64,000 nucleotides of DNA from Nostoc sp. LEGE 12450 (GCF_015206895.1 NZ_JADEXU010000011.1:1-64000), one strand, 5' to 3'; positions 25,597-34,399 are shown, numbered from the stretch's first letter. Notes: generated by a model not told the origin, from the sequence alone. A program made the numbers and translations.

Positions 25597-27090
25597 TTAA
25601 GTATATTTGAGAAGGCGTAAGCCCTCTAAGCGGAGAGCTTCAGGATATAGAGCTTTATAAATATTGCAATTTGGAGATTGAATATCATAACGGCCTGTAG
25701 CCTTAAACGTAGCCAAAGAGCAACCACCCGTACACCAGTATTTCCATTCACATGTACGACAGCCTTCTTTTTCCTCAACAGATAAATTCTGAATACCTGT
25801 TTTATCTTGTCGCACAACAGTTAAAGGATCTTGAGCGTCAACAGAGGATACAGTTTTATGTAGCTGCATCTGACATTTGGCAATTTGTCCTTGGTAATCA
25901 AATACAAGATAGCTTTGCCCAACTCCACAAGTTCGTTTATGAGGAGATGATAAATTAGCACGGTCAACTAATGAACCTAATAAGCTTCGATTAGGTAATT
26001 TTAATTCAATAACTTTGAATGCTGCTAACATTCCCTGAATCATTCTAGATTCTTCTAGTTGCAAATCTTCGTAAGAAGCTGACAGTTCATTTTCACGATA
26101 AAAATTTAAACTAAAGGGCAGATTATGCTCCAATATCCATTCAATTAGATCGGGTAATCCTTCTGCATTGCGCCCGCTAATGGTGATGGAAATATCAGGT
26201 ATTAGCCCATTTTGTAAAGCAATCTTAATACCTCGTTCAACATCTTGAAATGAACCCTTTCCGCCTGCATAATTTCGTTGGATATTGTGGAAATCTGATA
26301 ATCCATCTAGTGAAATCATGAGACGCAGATTCAATATTTTAAGCATCTCGATAATCTCAGGTGTAATCAATGTTCCATTACTGAGAACAACTCCATCTAA
26401 TATAATGCCTCTTTCTTTGCTAAGTGATTGAGCATATAAATGCAGTTCTTTAATTAAAGGAGAGCATAATAATGCTTCTCCTCCGGCATACTTTAGTTTG
26501 ACGCGGCGGTAATTATTTAAGCTAGCAGAGCGAAATGTAGATTCAATAGCTGCTCTGCCTATATCTATTGACATATCCCTGGCTAAATGAGGAAGATAGC
26601 AGTAGTCACATCTTAAGTTACAGCGATCGGTGATATGTAACCATGCAGATAAAGTTTCTGGTATTTCATTTAGGTTAAATGAGCTATTATTTTTAGGAAC
26701 AATTAAACGGGCTTGATATAGTTCCTGAATAGCTGTCTGTAAGTCTGTTTGGTTAATGTGAAAATTCTCTTTTGTAATATCACCTAATTTATGAGGCTTT
26801 GTAAATATATTTCGTAAATATAATGCGGATTGATTTAGAAGTACTACTTTATGATTAGTTCCATAACAGATAGAGTAAGTATCATCTAGATTCATTATTT
26901 GCGAATTGGGAGATATCACAAACTCTGTCTCAAATATCCCTAGGGATAATGATATATCTGAGCCTAATTCTGCTAAAGGGGATAAGTCACAGGCACAATC
27001 CCCTCCATCACAATCGCATTGTCCAGTTGGCACGCAGGTAGAATTGAGAGAAACTAAAATTCTGGGTCGATCAATTTTTTTACTAAGCAT
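25597..27090 (-). CDS. Radical SAM/SPASM peptide-maturase-like enzyme with Cys-rich N-terminus
   Basis: A 497-residue radical SAM protein. The [4Fe-4S]-SAM site is CNLRCDYC (residues ~157-164). GGEALL follows, and the SPASM/twitch region binds further clusters through CGVGQSYLVFDYQGQIAKC and CRTCEWKYWCTGGC. Residues ~73-132 resemble a PqqD-like RiPP recognition element (HKVVLLNQSALYLRNIF ... DLQTAIQELYQARLIV), as in enzymes that modify ribosomal peptides. Before it lies an unusual cluster, CDCDGGDCAC (~25-34), that may bind metal. The reaction is probably peptide crosslinking or oxidation (inference). The ATG at 27090 overlaps the stop of the upstream NTPase gene by eight bases, so they are coupled; a GTG at 27114 is an alternative start. 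It is the last gene of the operon. Confidence 0.8.
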   Translation of the reverse strand: MLSKKIDRPRILVSLNSTCVPTGQCDCDGGDCACDLSPLAELGSDISLSLGIFETEFVISPNSQIMNLDDTYSICYGTNHKVVLLNQSALYLRNIFTKPHKLGDITKENFHINQTDLQTAIQELYQARLIVPKNNSSFNLNEIPETLSAWLHITDRCNLRCDYCYLPHLARDMSIDIGRAAIESTFRSASLNNYRRVKLKYAGGEALLCSPLIKELHLYAQSLSKERGIILDGVVLSNGTLITPEIIEMLKILNLRLMISLDGLSDFHNIQRNYAGGKGSFQDVERGIKIALQNGLIPDISITISGRNAEGLPDLIEWILEHNLPFSLNFYRENELSASYEDLQLEESRMIQGMLAAFKVIELKLPNRSLLGSLVDRANLSSPHKRTCGVGQSYLVFDYQGQIAKCQMQLHKTVSSVDAQDPLTVVRQDKTGIQNLSVEEKEGCRTCEWKYWCTGGCSLATFKATGRYDIQSPNCNIYKALYPEALRLEGLRLLKYT

Positions 27091-29875
27091 GAGAAGATGG
27101 CTGTTTTGTTGCACGGATTCTAGTCAAAAACATTTGTTGATCGCACCATTCTTTGAGAGCTTTATTGTCTTGCCACTGATGTTTGAGTTGCTGGATTAGG
27201 GTTTTAGAAAGTTCTATAGGCAACCGTTCGATTTTCTTTTGCAGTAGATTTAACTCATGTTGGATTGAATAGGGGCCAAAACCTCCATCCTGGAAGATTT
27301 GGGGTATGCCTTGAGCATATTTTACAAAGGCAAGATCGTAGTTCACCTGTTGAAATGCCACATCACCTTCTATCCGTAACATCCTACCAAAGTACAGTTG
27401 ATAGGTATTTTGATATGGCTGGAAGCGATCGCTAAGTTCTCGTGCATAATCTGAAATATGCTCATAAGCTTTTACATAATAATCAAACTCTGCTTTCCCT
27501 ACCAGGCTATCGATGGCATACCGCCTGTCATTGTACTCTAGACTAGTGTGGTAAGAGCGATCGTTTAGTTTGAGAGCTTGTTCTTGCAAAGAGCGATCGC
27601 ACTTTTGAAACCCAAGATGCCAGTAAACACTGGCCGTTTGGTGCCAAATTCCAGGCAATTCCTCTTCCAGTCCGTATTTTTCTGCCAGTTTCAGGCTTTT
27701 TTCTAAAGCATCTTGAGCTTGACTTAGCACATCTAGATCCCACTTTACCTGTGTTACATCCCAAACGGCTTCATTTACTACCTCGGCACTAAACCACTGA
27801 TTTAAGCCTAAATGAAAGTATGCCCTACACAATATTCGATTATCATCTTCCTCATTGTTGCAACGGCTTAACGCTCGTTCAAGTAGCTGTTTAGCTTTAA
27901 CATAGTTCCCCTCATTTACCGAAATAGTCGCAGAGGCAATTTCGGCGTTGGCAATTTCGCGTTCAGTTTCCACACTCGACCACATATCAATAGCAGCCTT
28001 AAAACACTGTTCAGACTTGATATAATTTTTTTGTAGTCCGTATAAATATCCCAAATTATTCTGAATACTAGCCATAACTTGAGTTAAGCCTTTGTTAGGA
28101 TTGTCAACTTCCATAGCAGCATCCCAACCTAGTTTGTAATATTTTTCAGCTTCGTTAAAATTGTTCAGTTGTCGATACAGATAACCAACTTGGTTCGCCA
28201 CACCCGGAATCGCAGATGCTAGCTTTTTTCCTTGAACTAGAGATAAACACTTTTGCTGATATTTCAAAGCTTCATCATAAAGATGTAACTTAGCATTTAG
28301 CATTCCCAAGACATTGCAAAGGTCTGGTTGATGAGAAGAATTAGAAGATTTTTCTGCTAACATAGCCTCTAATTTTCTCACCTCATTTTCTGTTGTACCC
28401 TTGTCTTTTAGGGCGTGGACAAGCTTTGCTTCAAAAATAATCAATTTAAATCTTTGATCGAAATTTAGCTCTTTTTCAAACTGTTTTACAACTGCCAATA
28501 ATTGATTAACAAAGCTGAATTTTTTTGACTGACTGCGGATCGTATTAGTAACTTCATGCCAAGTTTCAAAGCCGATAGTTGGGTCAGCCTCTAAAGCATT
28601 CCATAGCCATCGTATTGTATTGAATTCTCGCAATTGTTTCAGTTCTTCAATTAGAAACTCAATATTAGCGGCTTTATTAGAATTATCAGAGTATAGTTGA
28701 ACCTCCAATATCCTTTTCTGCGGCCCTAGCTGATAGTCTTTTTGCTCGAAATATTTGGCAGCAATGCGACTATCTCGTTTTCTCCATTCAAAATCTGGGT
28801 CAATATCTGGCCATACATATCTATTAACTAAGTCTCGTACAATATCATGTAATGATATTTGATGACCACTCATTACTGGTTTGATAAAAAAGTAGCTCTG
28901 AGCATCAATAAATAATTTTTGAGCATCTTCTGTCGATAGTTCTAATAGATTAGCAATATCAGAACTATCTAATGGATAAATACGTGAAAGTAACAAGGTT
29001 AGCCTATCCATTGATGTCCGAAGCTGCGTAATATGTCGAACCATCTCAGCTTCAAATCCACCCGTTTTTTCCAACCTGGTTGGAATAGTTTTTATATCTT
29101 CAGTCTCTAACCAATCTGGAATAACTTCTCGATAAGCATACTCTACTCCAAATTCAATCATAATCGGGCTACCACCAGAAAGAACTATGATTTTTTCAAC
29201 TAAGTCTTTCCCAAGACTAAAATGAAGTTGCTCCTCTTTGGAAAGAATGTATCTCTGTACATCCTCATGAGTAAATTCATTTAACTCCAAATAGGTTAGT
29301 TCTGTTTCTGTGAACGACTTTTCCAAAATTTGACGAGCAATACTAGGGCGGCCTGCTAAAATCAATACGGCGTTATCTAGTTGCTGGCATAGATTACCAA
29401 TATATTCCCAAACTTCCGCTCTTACCTCCGCTTGTCCTAACTTCTCAACTGTATCAATTAAAAATACTAATCTCTGTTGTTTAGATTTTCGATTAATTTC
29501 ATCGACTAAAAACTTTTCAAGCTGTCTGCGTTCTTCTTGGTATGCAGTTTGACTGAGGTGGTTTTCATCTTCTCGTAGTTGTCGTAACCGGAGCAGCCAT
29601 TCTTGATATGTATTATCATACAATTGCTTGGCGATTTGAGTGCATAAATCTTCTGCATCATTAAAAACAGGAGTATCGCAATCAATAATTTCACTTGTTC
29701 CAATGTTTACTTGGTTGAGGCGGTTTTGTAATTCATTAAGCAACCAAGTTTTGCCAATTCCTCCTCTACCCTCCACTAAAACAACATGAAGCGTATTAGC
29801 TTCTTGAACAAGGGTAATAATTCGATTTAGATGTTCTTCACGACCAACAAACTCTAATTTATCTATTTCAGACAT
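27083..29875 (-). CDS. STAND-type NTPase with C-terminal TPR array
   Basis: A 930-residue cytoplasmic signalling NTPase. The N-terminal NTPase starts LEFVGREEHLNRI, with Walker A EGRGGIGKTWLL (residues ~35-46) and Walker B QRLVFLIDTVEKLGQ (~134-148). AGRPSIARQIL then LSGGSPIMIEFG are the sensor and lid elements typical of STAND (NB-ARC-like) ATPases. A winged-helix section with HDIVRDLVNRYVWP follows. From ~490 to ~800 there are TPR-like helix pairs (VANQVGYLYRQLNNFNEAEK, NNLGYLYGLQKNYIKSE). By family analogy the TPRs sense a trigger and the NTPase oligomerises to activate partners. It lies between the P-loop ATPase gene (14-base gap) and the radical SAM gene (8-base overlap), so it is one operon. 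Confidence 0.82.
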   Translation of the reverse strand: MSEIDKLEFVGREEHLNRIITLVQEANTLHVVLVEGRGGIGKTWLLNELQNRLNQVNIGTSEIIDCDTPVFNDAEDLCTQIAKQLYDNTYQEWLLRLRQLREDENHLSQTAYQEERRQLEKFLVDEINRKSKQQRLVFLIDTVEKLGQAEVRAEVWEYIGNLCQQLDNAVLILAGRPSIARQILEKSFTETELTYLELNEFTHEDVQRYILSKEEQLHFSLGKDLVEKIIVLSGGSPIMIEFGVEYAYREVIPDWLETEDIKTIPTRLEKTGGFEAEMVRHITQLRTSMDRLTLLLSRIYPLDSSDIANLLELSTEDAQKLFIDAQSYFFIKPVMSGHQISLHDIVRDLVNRYVWPDIDPDFEWRKRDSRIAAKYFEQKDYQLGPQKRILEVQLYSDNSNKAANIEFLIEELKQLREFNTIRWLWNALEADPTIGFETWHEVTNTIRSQSKKFSFVNQLLAVVKQFEKELNFDQRFKLIIFEAKLVHALKDKGTTENEVRKLEAMLAEKSSNSSHQPDLCNVLGMLNAKLHLYDEALKYQQKCLSLVQGKKLASAIPGVANQVGYLYRQLNNFNEAEKYYKLGWDAAMEVDNPNKGLTQVMASIQNNLGYLYGLQKNYIKSEQCFKAAIDMWSSVETEREIANAEIASATISVNEGNYVKAKQLLERALSRCNNEEDDNRILCRAYFHLGLNQWFSAEVVNEAVWDVTQVKWDLDVLSQAQDALEKSLKLAEKYGLEEELPGIWHQTASVYWHLGFQKCDRSLQEQALKLNDRSYHTSLEYNDRRYAIDSLVGKAEFDYYVKAYEHISDYARELSDRFQPYQNTYQLYFGRMLRIEGDVAFQQVNYDLAFVKYAQGIPQIFQDGGFGPYSIQHELNLLQKKIERLPIELSKTLIQQLKHQWQDNKALKEWCDQQMFLTRIRATKQPSSHA

Positions 29876-29889
29876 AATAGGCTCCTGAG

Positions 29890-31548
29890 TTAATTATTTT
29901 GAATAGCTTCATCAAGCTTATGAATTAAATATCTATACGGTGTATCATTATATTCGTCATTGTGAAGATAGTAATTTACAAGAAACTGGAATTCCCAGTC
30001 ATGCTCTACTTCAGATTTAAGCGTAGACAGAAATTCATGGGTTTGCTCTCGGTCTGTATTGCGGAATATTCCAATAGTTTCTTCAACAGTTTCGTCAAAG
30101 AAAGTTTTGCGAAGTTCTTGTCTATAAGCTAAACTATCAGTACCATAATTGATAAATCCGGCATGTTGCTGAAGACTTTGAAAAAAATACTGCATTGACC
30201 AAGTTCCCGCCACCGCAGAATCATTCTTAGATTTAAGCTCGTGAACATATTCCCAGCAAATTTGAGCTGCTTCACTACAAAGATTTTGGAAGCTATCAGG
30301 CGAACTTTCTCGGAGGAGACCAATAACTAGTAGCCGACGGGTCATTCCATCTTTGATAATCGTTTTGTCACGGGTAAAAATTGATGTCTTTGTCAGTTCT
30401 GCGTTTAATTTAAAACTATCATCGCTGAAAGGTAACTGAAATCTTCTAACGGCTTCCTTTAATATCCAATTACCATTTAGTATGGGAAATATACTCAGTT
30501 TTTCAATAGATTCATAGAGATGATTATTTTCTTTAGTCAAGCTTTCTTTAATCTGATCTCTACAATGTTTCAGGGTTCTTTCCCATAATTTGCTACCATA
30601 ACTTTTTAAAAATAAATTAACTGTGTAACCACCACCTCTATAAGCTTTTAGGGCTTCAGCAATTCCCCCTGGATGTCCGCCAGTTAGATAAAGTAAGTGT
30701 CCTGCTAGTAGTGCAAGACTTTCAGAAGTCATCTCAATTGGCTTGAGATATTTTGTTGCGGTATCCTGAATTACTTCCCAATTAAAAGGCGAGAGGATTA
30801 GTTTAGGGAAAATCCGATCTGAGGGAAGATCGGTAAGACATCTGGCTGCAATTACAACTCGAAGACTCTTGGAATTATCTTTAAAGAATTGTAGTTCTTT
30901 CAAACACTTTTCAATTCTCCATCCCAATTCTTTAAGCTGATCAAAAATTTCGTTTAAACGTTGTTTTTGTGGGGCATTTCCATCCAGATCGATTAGTAGT
31001 ACAATACCTTTCTGTCCCTGCGATTGCCATTTAGCCCAATTTCTATGTAATAATAAACCTAAGCGTTCTCCCCAAGGCAACTCATTTCCTTCTTCAATCT
31101 GAAGATTGAGAGAAATAGCCAATTCTTTTTCTAAGTCTTCAATGTTTTGATCTCCAGACATGGAAGCATAAGCGCAACACCATTGTAATTCTTGAAAGCG
31201 CTTCTGGATCTGTTTGAGAAATGCTGTTTTCCCGTAACCTTTAGGAGCCGTTATCAGACGATAAGTAGGAGAATTATTTGCTGTAATTTCAGTAATTGCA
31301 GCATCCCGATTAGTGAATGGTATTTTATCAGGATCAACTTGCTCTAGAGTTTCTTGATTTAGCTGGTTTAACTCTGAATCAGCTTTTTTTATTTCCTCAA
31401 ATTTATTATCAAGTTGCCTTTGCAATTTATTTTTATCTACATCATTAACCGTCCATCCTATTTGGTCGCTGATACTTTCAATGTCACTTTTTAAACGGGC
31501 TATTAGCTGCTCAAGATACTTTTTTCGGAAATCTGAAGAATTTTTCAT
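29890..31548 (-). CDS. P-loop ATPase with N-terminal coiled adaptor domain
   Basis: A 552-residue protein. Residues 13-63 form a helical hairpin that aligns without gaps to the C-terminal 51 residues of the neighbouring protease, 17 positions being identical; KLQRQL and DSELNQL are in the best-conserved part. An AAA/STAND-like ATPase follows, with Walker A APKGYGKTAFL (101-111) and Walker B GIVLLIDLDG (181-190). A sensor strand (RVVIAARCLTDL) and LTGGHPGGIAEALKAY, a lid-type motif, come next. The C-terminal ~200 residues are helical without recognised repeats. It probably couples NTP hydrolysis to recruitment or activation of the protease through the shared adaptor. It is separated from the protease gene by five bases. 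Confidence 0.75.
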   Translation of the reverse strand: MKNSSDFRKKYLEQLIARLKSDIESISDQIGWTVNDVDKNKLQRQLDNKFEEIKKADSELNQLNQETLEQVDPDKIPFTNRDAAITEITANNSPTYRLITAPKGYGKTAFLKQIQKRFQELQWCCAYASMSGDQNIEDLEKELAISLNLQIEEGNELPWGERLGLLLHRNWAKWQSQGQKGIVLLIDLDGNAPQKQRLNEIFDQLKELGWRIEKCLKELQFFKDNSKSLRVVIAARCLTDLPSDRIFPKLILSPFNWEVIQDTATKYLKPIEMTSESLALLAGHLLYLTGGHPGGIAEALKAYRGGGYTVNLFLKSYGSKLWERTLKHCRDQIKESLTKENNHLYESIEKLSIFPILNGNWILKEAVRRFQLPFSDDSFKLNAELTKTSIFTRDKTIIKDGMTRRLLVIGLLRESSPDSFQNLCSEAAQICWEYVHELKSKNDSAVAGTWSMQYFFQSLQQHAGFINYGTDSLAYRQELRKTFFDETVEETIGIFRNTDREQTHEFLSTLKSEVEHDWEFQFLVNYYLHNDEYNDTPYRYLIHKLDEAIQNN

Positions 31549-31553
31549 TGCAT

Positions 31554-32441
31554 TTAAATGGCATTAAGTTCGCTTTCTACTCGACCGAGTTCTTGGAGTA
31601 TGGTGTTGATTTGGCGTTGAATGATATTGCGATCGCTCGCCGCGAGTGTATAGTTAAGTTGGTTGTAAGCTGCTTCGTAGTCACTGCTTAGAACCTCAAA
31701 GCGTTGTTGCAAAGTCTTGATTTTGAGTTGTTGTACCCGGCTGGGGCTATTCTGAGTATGTGTATTTGATGAAATCGGCAAGGTTATTTCATCCCATGCT
31801 TTGCTCAATACGTCCGCCGGAATCATGAAAGCAGTCTTGATATTTTCTCGCTGTTTCTCCGCCGCTACAGCCATACCAACCACTCCTGCAAGGGTTTCAT
31901 CCCATATAGGCGCACCACTAAAGCCCGGTTCTATCCTGTAGCCAGTTACCTTACTATCTTCCAGTTGCACCCATCCCTTTCCTTGCCCGTCTCGCAACAC
32001 CCCTGTAGACCAAACGCCATCATTGTGTCCGTGAGGAAAACCAAATATGCGGAAAGGATGCCCCCAAACGTTACTAGCCCAGATGAGCTTGATAGGTTGG
32101 GCTTCATGAGGTAACTGCCCTTCTATTTGCAACCCGGCAATATCTTCAGGTTCGGAAGTTGATACATTGTTGACAACAGGTTGCCAAAAAACAACTTTAG
32201 CTTTTAGCTTTTGCCCCGATGCAATTAAGGGGAAATCGAAGTAAATATCATGACTAGGAGCTTCAACTATATCTTCTGGTAAAGATAGAGCCGAGGTAAC
32301 AACATGAGCGCATGTCAGGATATAATTTTGACTTCGCCCTGACACTAAAAAACCTACACCAACTACCGCACCATTCGGATGAAAAATCCGAGCGATCGCT
32401 GATCTAAAAGCTGGAATATAATTATCTGCAATCGATGCCAT
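31554..32441 (-). CDS. Trypsin-like serine protease with C-terminal helical adaptor
   Basis: A 295-residue S1-type protease. The triad is visible as His46 in ILTCAHVV, Asp100 in EDIAGLQ and Ser175 in EPGFSGAPIW. No signal peptide is present (MASIADNYIPAFRSAIARIF), so it acts in the cytoplasm, which is unusual for digestive-type proteases but normal for conflict-system effectors. Residues 245-295 are the 51-residue helical hairpin shared with the following ATPase. The gene follows the Trypco1-like gene with a six-base gap. Family knowledge links such proteases to NTP-dependent immunity-like systems in multicellular bacteria. The natural substrate is unknown; the STAND protein or a peptide product could be processed by it. 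Confidence 0.85.
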   Translation of the reverse strand: MASIADNYIPAFRSAIARIFHPNGAVVGVGFLVSGRSQNYILTCAHVVTSALSLPEDIVEAPSHDIYFDFPLIASGQKLKAKVVFWQPVVNNVSTSEPEDIAGLQIEGQLPHEAQPIKLIWASNVWGHPFRIFGFPHGHNDGVWSTGVLRDGQGKGWVQLEDSKVTGYRIEPGFSGAPIWDETLAGVVGMAVAAEKQRENIKTAFMIPADVLSKAWDEITLPISSNTHTQNSPSRVQQLKIKTLQQRFEVLSSDYEAAYNQLNYTLAASDRNIIQRQINTILQELGRVESELNAI

Positions 32442-32447
32442 ACGTTA

Positions 32448-32789
32448 TTATGCCTTGTCTTGCTTCCATTTCAAGGTAATTTCGTAGTTAGCCTCACCAC
32501 CTACAGAAGTGAAAATTGCACCCGCAACAGCATTTAACTTAATACCAAATTTCACCTCTACCTCATCGGCAGGTGTATTAAGCTGACTCAGTTTGATGAT
32601 AATTGCTGAAGCTACAGGTTGTATTTGATCCAATACTTCATCAAATTTCTTTTTAGCTTCAACTACTATTTGCCCAGCATCTGGTCTAGCAACACGTACA
32701 AGAGAATTGCTATTTTCTGCCTCATCAACCTCAGCTAAAAACGTTGTGCCATCTTCTAGAGAAAACTCTGTGATTTGTTTTCGAATCAT
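32448..32789 (-). CDS. Trypsin-co-occurring domain (Trypco1 / CU044_2847-like) protein
   Basis: A 113-residue protein starting MIRKQITEFSLEDGTTFLAE. It shows two beta strands with EVDEAE, a helix (AKKKFDEVLDQIQPVASAII), then the strand-rich end VEVKFGIKLNAVAGAIFTSV and NYEITLKWK. This is the layout of the small Trypco1 domain that repeatedly sits beside trypsin-like proteases in NTPase conflict systems; its activity is not known. A TTG 21 bases upstream is in frame, but the ATG at 32789 is preferred. It is the first gene of the operon; the AT-rich 70 bases upstream should contain the promoter. Confidence 0.75.
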   Translation of the reverse strand: MIRKQITEFSLEDGTTFLAEVDEAENSNSLVRVARPDAGQIVVEAKKKFDEVLDQIQPVASAIIIKLSQLNTPADEVEVKFGIKLNAVAGAIFTSVGGEANYEITLKWKQDKA

Positions 32790-32860
32790 GGTAAAACCTG
32801 TAATTTTCAATTAATAGTTGAATGTGTAAATAATCAAGATATTTTGCCGAAGTTTTTTGG

Positions 32861-33015
32861 ACATAATCCAATACGGTTCAGTTAAGGTTAAAACTCCTTA
32901 TCAAAGTCAATTTTTTAACGTAGACGCGGAGCGGCTTGCCGCAGGCTACTGCCAAGGACGCAAAGAGCGCAAAGAGAAGGAAGAAATGCTTAACTGAACT
33001 GTATTGGGACATAAT
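32861..33015. repeat. MITE-like element, CCAATAC...GTTAAG family, second copy
   Basis: Left end ACATAATCCAATACGGTTCA plus GTTAAGG is mirrored by CTTAACTGAACTGTATTGGG with ACATAAT just outside. The interior contains a repeat with GTAGACGCGGAGCGGCTTGC and a purine-rich AAGGACGCAAAGAGCGCAAA. It lies upstream of the Trypco1 promoter region and is related to the elements at 3719-3861 and 52465-52584. Confidence 0.65.
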
Positions 33016-33028
33016 CTTCTTTTCATCT

Positions 33029-33408
33029 AAGGGGTTGTTTCAAAAGTGTTTGGCTGTGCTTTTAAGTACTTCTAGATCCCCCCTAGCCCCCCTTTTTAAG
33101 GCAGGGCTGTTTCATTCGATCTCTTAGGGATTTTGTCAAGAGTATGAGTCAGAAATTTGCTTGGGTGGGAAAAAGAAAAACTACCACCTCAACCAGCAAA
33201 TTTAAGTGCCAACACCATTTTCTTGCCCAATCAGATTTTTTAGTCACCTGTTTTTTTACTTGAAACGCTTGTAAATCAGCGTCTTTTAGGGAATGAAACA
33301 GCCCTGCTTTTTAAGGGGGGAACCCGGAATCAAAGTCCCTCTTTTTAAGGGGGATTTAGGGGGATCTGAACTTTTGATACCGATAGTGGACTTTTAAAAC
33401 ATCCTCTA
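33029..33408. repeat. Host MITE interrupted by a second MITE
   Basis: Ends AAGGGGTTGTTTCAAAAGT (33029-33047) and ACTTTTAAAACATCCTCTA (33390-33408) are imperfect inverted repeats. Inner blocks AGATCCCCCCTAGCCCCCC and GGGGGATTTAGGGGGATC are also inverted. Removing the insertion at 33102-33306 and one target copy leaves a continuous ~165-bp element. It is the same family as 59360-59741. Confidence 0.7.
33102..33306. mobile_element. 205-bp MITE with perfect 16-bp inverted ends and 10-bp target duplication
   Basis: CAGGGCTGTTTCATTC at 33102-33117 is exactly inverted as GAATGAAACAGCCCTG at 33291-33306. CTTTTTAAGG is duplicated directly on both sides (33092-33101 and 33307-33316). No transposase is encoded. 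A 10-bp (or 8-bp, depending on where the end is set) target duplication would suit ISAs1- or IS256-type transposases acting in trans, which is inference. It sits inside another repeat, so it arrived later. Confidence 0.8.
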
Positions 33409-33834
33409 AATAGCCAGGTGCATATATAAAGTTTGTAGTCTTGCTATAAGCGATTCATCGCTCACTACGAACAATGCTTGCTGCAAACTTTTCTTGGGTC
33501 AATTCTAGAAGTTTGTGAAGTTTCTTAATAAACTGACCAACTTTCGGCTGTTTGGGCGTTAACGCTGTTTGACTCTCATGTAATAGATTTAACAAGAAAT
33601 ATATTAATGGTTATATTAGTTATATATGTACTCTAACTTCAATTAGTAATTATACTGAGTTAGACTTTGGCGAGGAAACCAAGGTATAGTGCAAGCTTAA
33701 GAGTTTCAAGTAGTTTTTAGCCTTGCATTTCGAGTCTTGGCGGGTTTAGTAATACTCTTTGGTTAAGGCAAAAGATGCGATTTATCGGGTTTTTGTGATG
33801 TTTATAGCCATCCTGAATCATTGCTGAGAAACAA

Positions 33835-33867
33835 AGATCCCCGACTTCTTAAAGAAGTCGGGGATCT
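33835..33867. repeat. Perfect 16-bp inverted repeat (hairpin)
   Basis: AGATCCCCGACTTCTT, one base, then its exact inverse AAGAAGTCGGGGATCT. There is no T-run after it and no nearby gene end, so it is a dispersed palindrome rather than a clear terminator. In the gene-free span 33409-34131 I otherwise see only AT-rich sequence, a loose inverted pair AAGTTTG...CAAACTT at 33428-33500, and a GCGTTAGCGTAGCTC repeat near 34012. Confidence 0.6.
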
Positions 33868-34131
33868 GGAGGTTGCAATTCTTACAAATCAAATAAGATC
33901 GCTACTGAACGACACGATCGCACTGTGAAACTATGTACGTACTGTTCAATATGCTTGTGTGAAAATGATAAATACTTACAGCATAAGAGTTTCAGCACTG
34001 ATAGTCGAATGAGCGTTAGCGTAGCTCATCGTAGACATAGCTTGAATAACTAGACGCATAAACTATCATTTGGAATGCAAAAATATAGGTGTTGGAAAAA
34101 AATAAATTTTTCCAATTTGGTAAACAATCCA

Positions 34132-34377
34132 TCAATTTGGAGAACACTTGGAACAAAAATCAGGACTGAATTTGCAGTATTGACTCCCTGTTAATGAGTA
34201 CACTGTACAATAAGGAAAACTCGTAAGTTCAATTTTGGCTATTTGCAATTTTGAACCGTTCCGCGACACTCCATTAAGTTTGGTTTTATCAGCCAGAAAG
34301 ATTGCTACAAGCTTAGGAAACGCTATGCAAATAGTAATATTAAGCAGCGTTAGCAGTATAGCGTCTATCAAATTCAT
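34132..34377 (-). CDS. Small hydrophobic peptide, paralogue B of a two-member family
   Basis: An 81-residue peptide starting MNLIDAILLTLLNITICIAF. The head (residues 1-26) is nearly the same as that of the peptide at 25091-25255. The tail differs: it is longer and ends in a Cys/Phe/Ser-rich segment with FPYCTVYS, QYCKFSPDFC and SKCSPN. GGAG lies ten bases before the ATG, good support for translation. It lies ~1.3 kb upstream of the Trypco1 gene on the same strand, beyond three repeat elements, so it is probably its own transcript. The four-cysteine tail could be a modified core peptide or a metal- or disulfide-bearing domain. The family is not recognised. Confidence 0.5.
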   Translation of the reverse strand: MNLIDAILLTLLNITICIAFPKLVAIFLADKTKLNGVSRNGSKLQIAKIELTSFPYCTVYSLTGSQYCKFSPDFCSKCSPN

Positions 34378-34399
34378 AGGTAATCATCTCCTGTGAAAA

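Noticed and set aside
32936-33127. A 63-residue plus-strand frame spanning two repeats
   Set aside because: It crosses the borders of two unrelated MITEs and has no ribosome site.
33835-33867. A Rho-independent terminator
   Set aside because: The stem is perfect, but there is no T-run and no gene end within 250 bases.
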